A DNA stretch of 64,000 nucleotides, taken from the NCBI GenBank assembly GCA_900155495.1, contig FTLJ01000250.1, positions 52,331-116,330 on the forward strand, given 5' to 3'. Of the stretch, positions 10,527 through 21,721 are shown one piece after another. Source of the DNA: Porogramme epimiltina. Its lineage: Eukaryota; Basidiomycota; Agaricomycetes; Polyporales; Polyporaceae. A program made the translations under genes and the position numbers. Every line of letters begins with the position of its first letter. Position 1 is the first letter of the stretch. The notes beneath the pieces were generated by a model, which was given only the letters and a program-made list of their open reading frames with translations, was not told the DNA's origin and searched no databases.

Positions 10527-12650
10527 ATGACCAAGGCTGTCGGTATCGATTTGGGTACCACCTACTCGTGAGTTTTTTCTCGGCTGTGACTCCTTCTTAA
10601 ATCGCATACTTACATCCCTGATTACAGCTGCGTCGGTGTATGGCAGAACGATCGTGTTGAGATCATCGCCAACGACCAGGGCAACCGCACCACCCCCTCA
10701 TACGTCGCTTTCACGGACTCCGAGCGTCTGATCGGCGATGCGGCCAAGAACCAGGTCGCGATGAACCCCCACAACACCGTCTTCGACGCCAAGCGTCTCA
10801 TCGGTCGCAAGTTCTCCGATGCCGAGGTGCAGTCCGATATCAAGCACTTCCCCTTCACCGTCTTCGACAAGGCGTCCAAGCCCTACATCCGCGTCCAGTA
10901 CCGCGGTGAGGACAAGGAGTTCGTGAGTACTATATTTTTTACTTTAATGTGGGGTATGCGGCTAATGGTGCTTGTAGTCCCCCGAGGAGATCTCTTCCAT
11001 GGTGCTCATCAAGATGAAGGAGGTTGCTGAGTCCTACCTCGGCGGCACTGTTACTTCCGCTGTCGTCACTGTCCCCGCGTACTTCAACGACTCCCAGCGT
11101 CAGGCTACGAAGGACGCGGGTACTATCGCTGGTCTTAATGTCCTCCGTATCATCAACGAGCCCACCGCTGCCGCCATCGCCTACGGTCTCGACAAGAAGA
11201 CCGTCGGCGAGCGCAACGTTCTCATTTTCGATCTCGGTGGAGGAACCTTCGATGTGTCGCTCCTGACCATCGAGGAGGGTATCTTCGAGGTCAAGGCCAC
11301 CGCTGGTGACACTCACCTTGGTGGTGAGGACTTCGACAACCGTCTCGTCACCCACTTCAGCCAGGAGTTCAAGCGCAAGCACAAGAAGGGTGAGTAGATC
11401 ATTTAATCTCGACGTTTATTAGCTGTATGTTGACAATGCCTCCTGTAGATCTCTCTGGCAACCCCCGTGCTCTTCGTCGTCTCCGCACGGCATGCGAACG
11501 TGCCAAGCGTACCCTTTCCTCCGCTGCGCAGACTACCATCGAGATCGACTCCCTCTTCGAGGGTATCGATTTCTACACCTCCCTCACTCGTGCCCGTTTC
11601 GAGGAGCTCTGCCAGGACCTCTTCCGCAGCACCCTCGAGCCCGTCGAGAAGGTCCTCCGTGACGCGAAGATCGACAAGGCCCAGGTCCACGAGATCGTTC
11701 TCGTTGGTGGTTCCACCCGTATCCCCCGTATTGTCAAGCTTGTGTCGGACTTCTTCAACGGCAAGGAGCCCAACAAGTCGATCAACCCCGACGAGGCCGT
11801 TGCGTACGGTGCTGCCGTCCAGGCCGCCATCCTCACGGGCGACACCTCGGAGAAGACCCAGGACCTCCTCCTCCTCGACGTTGCTCCTCTGTCGCTCGGT
11901 ATCGAGACGGCGGGTGGTGTCATGACGCCCCTCATCAAGCGTAACACCACCGTCCCCACGAAGAAGGCCGAGATCTTCTCGACCTACTCCGACAACCAGC
12001 CCGGTGTGCTCATCCAGGTCTACGAGGGTGAGCGTGCGCGCACCAAGGACAACAACCTCCTCGGCAAGTTCGAGCTCTCCGGCATCCCCCCCGCACCCCG
12101 TGGTGTTCCCCAAATCGAGGTCACCTTCGACATGGACGCCAACGGTATCCTCAACGTCTCTGCCGCCGACAAGACGACCGGCAAGTCGAACCGCATCACC
12201 ATCACCAACGACAAGGGTCGTCTGTCGAAGGAGGAGATCGAGCGCATGGTCTCCGAGGCCGAGAAGTACAAGGCCGAGGATGCCGCGGCGACGGAGCGTA
12301 TCTCTGCGAAGAATGGCCTCGAGTCGTACTCGTACAACCTCCGCAACTCGCTCACCGACGAGAAGCTTGCGGACAAGTTCGACCCGGCCGACAAGAAGAA
12401 GCTCGAGGATGCTGTGAACAACACCATTTCGTGGCTCGACTCGTCGCAGGAGGCGTCGAAGGAGGAGTACGAGGAGCACCAGAAGGAGCTCGAGGCGGTT
12501 GCCAACCCCATCATGCAGAAGCTGTACGCGTCTGCGGGCGGTGCGCCTGGCGGCTTCCCTGGTGCACCCGGCGGTGCACCCGGTGGCTTCCCCGGCGGCG
12601 CGCCCTCGGGCGGTGCAGAGGAGGGCCCCTCGGTCGAGGAGGTCGACTAA
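10527..12650 (+). CDS. HSP70: Cytosolic Hsp70 chaperone (Ssa type)
   Basis: Exons 10527-10567, 10628-10922, 10978-11389 and 11449-12650 give 649 residues, normal for a cytosolic Hsp70. All actin-fold motifs are present: '[10 protein letters not shown]', '[17 protein letters not shown]', '[14 protein letters not shown]', '[14 protein letters not shown]', '[12 protein letters not shown]'. The substrate domain contains '[17 protein letters not shown]'. The C-terminus has a Gly/Pro-rich repeat (GGAPGGFP units) and the EEVD tail that binds TPR co-chaperones, marking it as cytosolic or nuclear rather than ER or mitochondrial. The first intron splits the phosphate-binding motif after 'TTYS'. The HSE array and TATA box upstream predict heat inducibility. 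The coding region is strongly biased to C-ending codons, as in highly expressed genes. Confidence 0.98.
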
Positions 12651-13228
12651 ACGGCGCGTGCATCTAGACCGCCGTTGAGTTCCTTCGTCTTCGCTGTGTG
12701 GTGCTTGTTTGCTGTGGGGTATTCACGATCATTGTCACGATTTGCGGACTCCGAACGTAAAAGTACCTGCATGTACATTAGTCGCATCTTTTAGAACAAT
12801 CTGCACGCTTTCTCTCTCTCTCAACGTGTCTTGTGTGCTGGCGTGAAACTTGAAATCGACATATCCAGTTGTACTGGATTCACCGATGATAAAGCCAAAG
12901 TAAAGAAAGCTTTCGACATTTTTCTCGCTCCCTTACCCAACCTGGGGGGTGATGAATTTCCTTGCATCGACCAACTAACGAGTACACGTTCACACTATCC
13001 GATCACGTCTTTCTCTTCTCCCGCCACCCTTACAGTATATCCTTTTCACGTCTGTACTTTGAGAGCACCAGCAAAGACCTTTCCACCGGCCACCGGACGC
13101 GCGAGTTTGTTCTGGCCGGCATGAACCAGGAACGAAGCACTAGCAAAACCATCCATGTTTGGGGTACCTGTGTTTACGAAGCAAATCGCATAGTGAGCGT
13201 ACTAGTCGTCGCCAGGTGAGTCGGGAAA
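12651..13228. other. Convergent intergenic region, HSP70 / PhoD gene
   Basis: About 580 bp holding the 3' flanks of two convergent genes. I see no gene, only short unsupported frames. Confidence 0.5.
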
Positions 13229-16091
13229 CTAATACGCACTAACGTTCCGCATCGCAAAATACGTCGCGTTCACGGTCTGGGGCGTGACCTCGAGCGTGAA
13301 GAAGCCGCGATACGAGCCCTCACTCCACTGCAGATCAGGGTTCGCGGCGACGAGCCCGCGCGAAAGTACGTCTGCTGCGGCAGGGAGGATGCCTGTGCCG
13401 AACGCGGAGCCTGAGGTGACGGCTGTGCCTGCGAACTCTACGCCGATTGCGCCTCTGCCAGAGACGGGGTCGTAGGTCGTCGTGTCGTTGATGTCTGGAT
13501 AAGATCCAGGGTGGTGAGATGGCACGTGTAGAGAAAAGAACCGGCACGCACGCGCGAGGTCGCTGACCCAGTTTGCGTGCGAGTCCCCGGAGAGGATGAT
13601 GGTGTTGTCGATGCGGTTGTCGTAAAGGTGGTCGAGAATGCGGTTGCGGTTGGCGCGGTATCCGTCCCACGCGTCCTGAACGAGTGCTCGTCAGGGGTGC
13701 CATCTGTCGCTGCGCTTCAAATACCACGTACGACGTCAACTGCCGGTGGTTATGTGTCAATCGCATCTCAGGGAACCAGGCACAGAAAGAGCACTCACAG
13801 ACAGAGTTAAAGTTCAGCAGCGACTCGTTGAGTTGTGTAAACACGATCTGCTGGCTAGCTCAGAAATTCGATCAGTTTTCCATTGTGTGGGCAAACACGG
13901 AAGAGTGGTTCGCACCCGATCACCCGCCAGATAGCACCGCGAGCCTTGGACTGATCCAACGTTTTGCGGAGCCCTGGGGTAGCCATGAGCCACGGAAACC
14001 TCGGTTACTAGGAAGGACATACATTCTTCCTGGTCCGGCCCCATGAGAGAGCGATTCTTTTCATCGGCGATGGAACTGATGACTATGAGAGTAAGATGAG
14101 CTTCCAAGATATCGATAGGGTGGCCGAATTGAAGAACGCACAGTCTAGATAAAACATCAAAATTTCAACACTATGATGAGACATCCATCACAGAAGAACG
14201 ACATGCATACCGGTGTTGAAGTACAGCTAGAGGAATACATGATCAGTTGAAAGAAGTACATATAAGAGACATGGGCTCACGTCGGTGATATCACGATCAT
14301 ACTGACCTGCCACGATCGTGAGGTTAGGTTTTTGGAGTAGAAACTGTTACTCACGTGTGTCGAGCATAGTGAGGTCCTACCAGGAGGATGAGAACCATTA
14401 TACACATGTCACGCCGCACTCTGCGTACCAAAAGCTTGCCGATCTGGAAGTTGCGCCAGATCCGAAGCTTGTCATCAGGGTCCACTTGACGGATGGGTAT
14501 CCATTCGTGGTACGCTCTCACTGCGGCGAGCTTCCGATCGGTGAAGCACGCGCCAGACGGTGACCACTTGCAGCCCGTGGACGTGTCGTTGGCATCGGCA
14601 GTACCTGCCTTCCATGCCTGGTCGGCTACCTCATGATCGTCCTGTCATGTAGTGGTTTAACAACCGTCCGCTGATAACCACACACTCGCATCGACTCACC
14701 CTGTGACAGCTACTTAGTATCACCTCATTGAGCTAAAACATATGCCAAGACTTACCACACGGTGATCCAAGGAGCTTTTTGGTGGGCTGCAACGAGACCA
14801 GAATCCGTGCGGTATTGGTTCAGACGGAGTCGGTAGTCTGCAATCGTGGCGAGCTCCCTTCCCAATGTTTGTCGACCGATCTTAGCCCTAAGGGGACCCG
14901 GGACGAGGTAAGGCGCCCCACGCTTTCTCTCGTAGAGCCTATGGGTGACTTACCCACTCCCAAGGGACTCGTAGATCTAACGTGGCCTTCGTGAGCCTAC
15001 AATGCAGATCAAATAAAACTTCACTTACGTAGTCACCGAGGTGGACAAAAATGTCGGCAGATGTGTTATGTGCCGCCACACTATAGGCGTTGAACCATCC
15101 TATGGAGGGCGGAACCTCAGTGTATTCCCTCTTATATACATTGACACTCACCAGCCTGGTATTGAGAGCAGCTGAACACCGCAAACGTTAGCGGTTTGCC
15201 ATGGTTAACCTGGTTTGCAGGGGCTGTACGTATAGGCAGTCAGCCATAGTATCCCCCAGAACATCGAGAGCACGACGCACTACTGCTGCTAGAGATCGTC
15301 CGGGTGGTGCCAATCGGACTGACTGTCTGGGGGTTAGTGCAGTCCGCGAACTGGAACCAATAGCTTGTGTCAGGTTTGAGGCCTGTAGCTTCAACCTTGA
15401 GGGTGAAGTCGACGTCATAGCTTGTGAACGCGTCGCCCGTGTCGATGGGGTGGCCCGACAGGCTGGGGTTGTCGAAGATCTTGAATGAGACGCATACAGG
15501 GATGCTCACATCCGGCAGGGAACTGCCGATGGGGACGGCGCGTGTCCAAAGGAGCACTGAGTCGTCGAAAGGATCACCCTGCGCTCGATGTGAGCCTCGG
15601 TGGCACGATGGTGTTCATGGTAGCTTACACTAGCAACTAGGATAGAAGTCAGTCGCAGAACAGCAATGCAAAAAAATAGAATGTACCTGAGTGCGTGAAG
15701 TTGATGCCGCCGTTGTAGATCCAGGGACTCTGTGTTCAATGGATAAGTACTCGTATCCGCACCCCTCACGCTGCGGTACCACTTACGCTGCTAAAGTCCC
15801 CGCCGTAGAAAGTAGGATAGTGTTCGTCGGAGAAGCCCTCGGAACTCTCCGTGGGACCCAACTGCGACTGCCTTTTCACAAACTGTACGTGGCGAGCTTG
15901 GAGCGAATGCGTGTCATGAGAGAGCTATAAGCGGAGCGGTATGAGTACCGGGAGGTTCTTCAATGAATGAAAAGAACACTCACATGTTGGGCGTTCACGA
16001 ACGGGGAGGAGTACGCGAGATTCCGATCGAACAACTCGGTCGCCCCAGTAAGGACGCCGAGTGCAACGCTCACAAGCACGGCGGAGAGCAT
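13229..16091 (-). CDS. Secreted PhoD-like alkaline phosphatase/phosphodiesterase
   Basis: About ten short exons. From the ATG at 16091 the N-terminus has a hydrophobic signal segment ('LSAVLVSVALGVLTGA'). Further exons give 'GDPFDDSVLLWTRAVP' (PhoD N-terminal domain), 'ADIFVHLGDY' (metal site), and 'IADYRLRLNQYRTDSGLVAA'. Then come 'DDHEVADQAWKAG', 'SLMGPDQEE', 'AIWRVIGQQIVFTQL' across a phase-2 splice, 'AWDGYRANRNRILDHL' and 'IILSGDSHANWVSDLA'. These are the diagnostic PhoD motifs in the right order; the Asp, His and Asn metal ligands are visible. The family hydrolyses phosphate esters and diesters with Ca/Fe cofactors, usually outside the cell, so a phosphate-scavenging role is likely. The exact 5' exon is less certain than the catalytic core. 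Confidence 0.85.
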
Positions 16092-16917
16092 GGTGACCGT
16101 CCACGAGCCGTCCTTACCCCAACACTCCACCACTTATGTACGGGTGAACGGTGAACGTTTCTCCCGACGAACCCGCACAGAAGGCTACAAACCCGGCCGG
16201 GCTGACGCGATATGCAAGACAGCTGAGCGCAGGGCACGTTCGTCTCCGTCGGCGCCCATTGGCGCAGTTACGAATGCTCGAGACGTCCGGAGTGGAGTCC
16301 GGACGCCTGATAAGGTGTGAGAGGCCACGGACCGCGCATTCAAGGGGGCCCGCCGACGTCGACGTGTGCTACATACTTCGATGAGGCAGGGGTGATAGTG
16401 CACGTGGACGAGGTGTACGTACTTCAACCCCGTTCTCTCACACTTTTAGCCTGGGCTTGTCCAAGAACCTCTCGCGCGCATAACTCCCGTGGATCAACCG
16501 GCCTCCCTGCATGGTATTACCACGTAAAAGATATAACGGCGAACTTTAAACGGAGCGTTCTTGGGGTATCAGGCTGCAAATTGCGGAACGTGGTATGGAT
16601 CACATGGGTGCGAACCTCTTATAGGCTTTGAAGAGCGTTTGTGTATTCACTCGCGGCGACTTCGAGACCTGCACGGCTATGTGCTCCCACTCCGAAAATG
16701 GTTACCAAGAGTGGTCGGGAATGTTGAGTACAAACAACTTTCATTGCTAGATTGGTACGTCACACATGATTGGTAGTAGTACATGATAACCTATTGAGTA
16801 ACATAGCCGTCAGTCTCGGCACTGCAAGGTGGATGACACGACATACCCGGGAACGTTCGTCATATAGATATCCACAGCAAATGTCACGGCGATCACTGAA
16901 GCCCCTGACGTACTTGT
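16092..16917. other. Intergenic, upstream of the PhoD gene
   Basis: About 825 bp between the PhoD start and the stop of the aldolase gene, both leftward, so it should contain the PhoD promoter. The several short frames on both strands show no domain, splice pattern or codon bias. I see no repeat. Confidence 0.5.
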
Positions 16918-18151
16918 TTACAGCTTGCTCACGGCATTCGATGCGAACTTGAACGAGACCCCCTCCTGGGCTTCAAGGAGCTGGAAGTGCGGCAGGCCAC
17001 TGAACCAACCCCCCATCATAGAGCCGACGACGGCATGCGTAATCGCGGCATCCTTGGGCGGGATCTTGATAGGCTTCGTGCCAGTGCCCGCTGCAGCGGC
17101 GTCGGCCATGAGCTGCACTTGGCACGATTTCTCGAGGGCGACGAAGAAGTGCACCGTAGCCTCAATCGTGTTGGTGGCGACCAGAATACCGTGGTTCTGT
17201 GCGCGTGTCAGTTGGTGCTATTGATAGCACGGAGAGCAGGACAAACCTGCAGGATGGCAGCCTGTGATAGCGGCATGATTGGTGAGGTTGGTTGTATACC
17301 CCGAGTTCAGTACAGCTCACCTTCTTGTCGCCCAACGACTTGGCGATATGCGCACCTTCCTCCTCGTCGAGCACGACGCCGCCATATTGATTGTACACTG
17401 CATGATCCTTCAAAGGCACCACGGATCAACACTGTACAACGGGCCAGATTATCCATAATCCAACTCACGTTGTAGAACGCGCAACTGTCCTGAGTGAGCA
17501 TGTCCAGCTCCTTGCCGAGCGTCGCGAACGCGCGGCCGTACACCGAGTGAGAGTGTGCGGCACAGTTGACGTCAGGACGCGCAGCATGAATGGCCGAGTG
17601 AATCATGAACGCGGCCTTGTTGAGGAGCATGTTGGGACCCGACTCGGCAGCTTGGACGTTTCCATGGTGGTCGACGAGGATGAGGTCGCTGGGCTGGATC
17701 AAGGAGAAGTGTTTGCCCTGTAGAGCGTTTGAGCGCGCCGGGCATGACAATATCTTCTCGAAACTCACAAAGGGGTTCACCCAGAAGCAGTCGGGGCGGA
17801 TGTTATCCTGGCGACATATGCGATCGGAAGGGTAAGAGGCAAAGGTCTAAACGGGCGCCAACAGGACTCGGCACCGCTTCTCACCCGGACTGTGATGTGC
17901 CCCGCAACACCCTCATCATACCCCAGTTTGCCTATGTTTTGCCCGCGCGTACGCGAATCGAGGCCCGTCAGTCATAACTTTGGTTCCAGGTGACCTGGGG
18001 AGACGTCGCCACACTCACCAAAGATCCTGAAAGCTTGAGCCAACCTGAATTTCAGGAACATCCGTTCCTCGTGCGCTGAGGCGAACTCGGGGAGTGTGGG
18101 GACACTTCCTACCGCTGCGCTCGCGGAATTATCAATCTTAGCCGAGGACAT
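16918..18151 (-). CDS. Class II aldolase/adducin N-terminal domain protein
   Basis: About five exons from the ATG at 18151 ('MSSAKIDNSASAAVGSVP') to the stop at 16918-16920. Recognisable elements are 'EERMFLKFRLAQAFRIFG', 'KLGYDEGVAGHITVR', 'FSLIQPSDLILVDHHGNV', 'CAAHSHSVYGRAFATLG' and 'AAILQNHGILVATNTIEA'. The His-x-His pair in 'AHSHSVYG' and the His of 'QNHG' are the expected zinc ligands of class II aldolases, and 'GHITVR' is the usual phosphate-binding region. Family members cleave small sugar phosphates or decarboxylate related acids; most fungal members have no assigned substrate, so I give none. No adducin tail or second domain is present, which makes this a compact cytosolic enzyme. 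Confidence 0.85.
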
Positions 18152-18564
18152 GGGGGTTACGTAGCAGTAGGAAGAGAGATGAAAGGAAGTGGTGTGTCGA
18201 GGAGGTCGACAAGTTGTAAGACTGGAACAGCGCTGGGCAGCTTGAAGAAGATCATGGGGTCGGCAACTTGAACATTCCCGGAGACCGGCGGCACCCCAGA
18301 GTAAATCAACCCACCACGCTCTGGGCAATAGTGTGTATTTTTAGGCATACGTTTTAGTTCTAACCTACATAGGAGCAGAAAGGGCACAGTACACATGATC
18401 CCCGAGTCACCAGAAGTGTGATGCTAGAGTTCTTGGACTATCATAGTACTAAAAGGCTGTAGGCGTAATACGGCAATAGTATGCAAGTTAAGAGAATTAA
18501 GGTGTGTAGCTGACAGGCCATACTTGTTTCGATACATGACCACCTAAATCGAAGACCATGGCCG
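18152..18564. other. Intergenic, aldolase promoter and SWIM-RING gene 3' flank
   Basis: About 410 bp between two leftward genes. I see no additional feature. Confidence 0.5.
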
Positions 18565-20008
18565 TTAATAGTCGTCGTCATAATCGTCACCATAGTTGTC
18601 GCCAACGCAGTAGCTACGATAGCCTCTGAAATGGTTGCCCCGGCTTGGTCCTTGATAGTCTATTCCCGGATTAGCATTGAATCAGGGCACTTGCAAATGT
18701 AACCTACAAGTACTAGTGTCGCGGACAATGTCCACTCCCGCAGCACGACTCAGATTGAGGTATCCCTCAGACTTCTGAGCATTGCTGCGTCCTGCAGCCC
18801 CTGCGGCAGCAGGAGCGACCCACTTTGCACGACAGAATACGCAAGTGACACCATTCTTAGCAGCGTTTGCCCCTAGTATCGAAGTCAGCGACCATTCCGT
18901 GGGACCAGATGACTGTGGGTGTCGGCGTGCTTACATTGTTGGAAGCACTCCTTGTGCAGCCCATTGCCGCACTCCTCACAGAACGTCAACGTCTTCTCGC
19001 CTGAGCCATGCATGTTCTCGTAGCAGATGGGGCAGTCGTCGTCTTTTCCAGGGAGACGCTTTTTAGAGGCGTTCTGGGAGCCAGTCGCGACCTTCTTTCC
19101 TGTCGCTTGGGCGTAAGCGGCACGAACGCGTTCGTGAGCGATGGCAGCAGGAGCACGAGGGGCATGCGCAAAGATGTCCTCAAGCTCGGTGGTCAGGAGA
19201 GCCCTTAAAAGCGGTCAGTTGACAAATTGGTACGGGTATTATCACGCTCACTTCTGATACCAGTGGCCGGATTTCTGGGTAACCTGCAAAACTGCAGAAT
19301 GTAATGAGAACCTTTGTCATGTCGTCAGTCGGTATCTCCACAATTACCCTTTAAGAATATGAAAAGCTGAAGGATGTTGTCAGCAACGCGTAGTGAGTAG
19401 GAGACAGCAAAGACTCACGATGTGCTTGCAGTGATTCCCCTTTTGCGCGTCGGGACCTACATAGCGACCTAAGCACATACGCCACGCGAGATAGTTACCC
19501 CGAGCTCACAAGTGCAAGACGGCTTCTTGTCGATGACTACCTTGTACACCTTCGTGAAAGACGTGAGCCACTTGCAAGAACCACACAACCTCGAGTGGCG
19601 TCTCAGACTTACATTGCCCGTAGATCCGAGGACGCTGAACTCCTCCTTCAGTGCGTTCCCCTCTCTCTCCCTATCGATCATGAAGAACCTAACGGGAGGC
19701 GAAGGCACATCAGCTTCATTTCTCGTCCTAAAACGCGTCGCGGTTGCGCACCGCTGGAGAGCGACGCGCTCAGCGCGTTCCAAAATGGCCTTCGGACACG
19801 CCTTCTTGAAGATCGCGCCGCGCTTCTCAGGCGCGGGCGCGCTGGGATCCTTCGCTTTGCGCGCCTTCTTGGCTGCGGGCTGGCTACTGGACGAACTGGT
19901 GCCGTAACCCTGCGATGACGCGTAGGGGTAGCGGGACGTCGAGGGCGCGGGCACGGTCGGGACCCAGTGGGCCTGAGGGTCGTCTACGGCCTTTCTCTTG
20001 GGAGGCAT
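18565..20008 (-). CDS. SWIM-type plus RING-type zinc-finger protein, candidate E3 ubiquitin ligase
   Basis: The start at 20008 reads 'MPPKRKAVDDPQAHW', followed by a Ser/Lys-rich basic segment ('AAKKARKAK'). Spliced exons then form a SWIM finger: 'PSCTC' joined across an intron to 'PDAQKGNHCKHI', the CxCxnCxH pattern. It continues as 'LFIFLKVLQVTQKSGHWYQK', with two further introns inside. A RING-like domain follows: 'CPICYENM', 'CEECGNGLHKEC', and 'CVFCRAKW' after an intron. The tail is rich in Asp, Tyr and Gly and ends '...YGDDYDDDY' at 18565-18567. SWIM plus RING in this order is seen in ZSWIM2/MEKK1-like ubiquitin ligases. Ligase activity and nuclear location are inferences. The gene is divergent from the cis-prenyltransferase, 188 bp away. 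Confidence 0.82.
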
Positions 20009-20196
20009 GTCACGTTCTGGTCGGTATCGGGTGCGAGCGGGTGTCTCAAGGCTGGTGTTGGGTGTCGAAGAAGAAAAGGACGCGCCGGGGCCAAGTGGTG
20101 CAGCGCAGTGGTGTGGCCGGGAGACGCGACCCGGAATCTAGGCGCGACCGCCGGGAGCCAAATCCACGCGAGGCGCGACGCGGATCTTCCCACGCT

Positions 20197-21279
20197 ATGC
20201 TACTCCAGCTCATCTCGACCCCCTTCGGCTGGCTCAGGGACCAGGCGTCCGCACGGGCCCAGGATGCTCTCCTCGCCGTCCTCGCTGCGGGCCCGGTGCC
20301 CCAGCACATTGCATTCATCCTCGACGGCAACAGGCGCTATGCCCGCAGCAAGAACATGCAAATCAAGCAGGGCCACACCGACGGCTTCTACACCCTCCGC
20401 AAGGTGCGTCTGCTTCCCGACCATAAGAAGAGAATGCAATGTTAATTTCAAGCACAGATGTTGGAGGTATGCATTAGGCTAAACATACGCTGCGTCAGCG
20501 CGTATGCGTTCTCCATTGAGAACTTCAAACGGTCCCCCAGTGAGGTAGAGGCGCTCATGGACCTGGCGGAGAGCAAGCTGCTGGAGTTCTGCGAACAAGA
20601 GTATGTCAATATTGCCCTTAGACCGCGCAGACATCCACCAATATCAACATAGGAGCATATTGAACAAATATGGGATCAAACTCGTCGTCGTCGGTAACCG
20701 GGACATGCTCCCGGACAGGGTGAAAGCGGCAGCGGAGAAGGCAGAAGACATGACGAGACATAACGAGCGGTGCGTCAAGTCGCTTTTAAACCCCGTTCCC
20801 CAACCTTCAATTTCGATGCAGTGCCGTATTCAATCTCTGCATGCCATACACCTCTCGCGACGAGATGACCACGGCCGTCCAGTCCGTTATACGTGAACGT
20901 CTAGAGGAAGGCGCAGAGGACAGGTGTGCATCGAACATCTCGTCTTTGTGATCATCATAGCTCATAGCGCACGGGTTTGAAGCCGAATAACTGCGGAAGA
21001 TATTGATGCACATCTTATGACGTCGCTCGCTGGCAGCCCTCCCTTAGACATCCTCATCCGCACGAGCGGGGTGAAGCGGCTAAGCGACTATATGTTGTGG
21101 CAGGTATGTAGCCGTGCTCACGCCCTACGTATGCAATCACTAATGTGTTTCCCTCGATATAGTGCTCCGAGGACACGCAGCTACAATTCTCTGACACGTA
21201 CTGGCCCGAGTTCGGTCTCTTGGATTTTGTTCCAATCATCTTGGACTATCAGCGGAAGGTTTGGTCAAAGGCCTCGTAG
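20197..21279 (+). CDS. RER2: cis-Prenyltransferase (dehydrodolichyl diphosphate synthase catalytic subunit)
   Basis: Six exons. Motifs of the UPP synthase family appear in order: '[15 protein letters not shown]' (region I, catalytic Asp), '[16 protein letters not shown]', '[20 protein letters not shown]' (region III), '[15 protein letters not shown]', '[15 protein letters not shown]', '[19 protein letters not shown]' and '[15 protein letters not shown]'. The protein stops soon after at 21277-21279. The enzyme extends farnesyl diphosphate with isopentenyl units to make the dolichol precursor for N-glycosylation and GPI anchors at the ER; the eukaryotic enzyme works with a Nus1/NgBR partner not found in this window. 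The start '[13 protein letters not shown]' provides a short hydrophobic N-terminal helix typical of Rer2/DHDDS. Confidence 0.93.
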
Positions 21280-21721
21280 ACCCATCCTGACGACCGTGTA
21301 TACCGTTTCTTTTGGTGTAACTTATTGTATTTTCGGCTTTTTTGACCGGGCGAGTCTCAGTCCTAATTCAACTGCTAGACGAATGCATGCGTATCTACAT
21401 GTTCATATTACGGCTCTACTGGCCATCTACGTATGTACTTGCGTGCCTATACAACTGTCATGATAACGAGTGAAAACAACTAACAGCAATGCGATCTGCG
21501 ACGATACAAGGATAGGAGAGAGCTATAAGTGCAGGATAGTCTGATGGCGATATGAGGGGTAATGGTACGGGACGCGTATAAACAAGATGGACAACGCGTA
21601 AATATAAGTGAGGGAGGGAGATGGACATAGTCTGAAACATGTGTACACGTTGCTATCGTTATAATCGTATAAAACCGAAAGTCCAGAGTCTGGGGCGAGA
21701 GAGATGATGAACGCAGCACAT
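21280..21721. other. Convergent intergenic region
   Basis: About 440 bp of AT-richer sequence between the prenyltransferase stop and the stop of CCCH copy B. I see no gene. Confidence 0.5.

Noticed and set aside
11403..12479. A 358-codon open frame antisense to HSP70
   Set aside because: Long antisense frames are a known by-product of codon bias in HSP70 genes. The translation is low-complexity (Leu/Val/Arg/Glu/Gly) with no domain, and the sense strand is fully explained.
13814..14107. Apparent disruption of the PhoD gene, where the straight frame loses the family motifs
   Set aside because: A phase-2 intron (donor after 'RVIG', acceptor before 'QQIVFTQL') restores the conserved sequence, so the gene is intact here.
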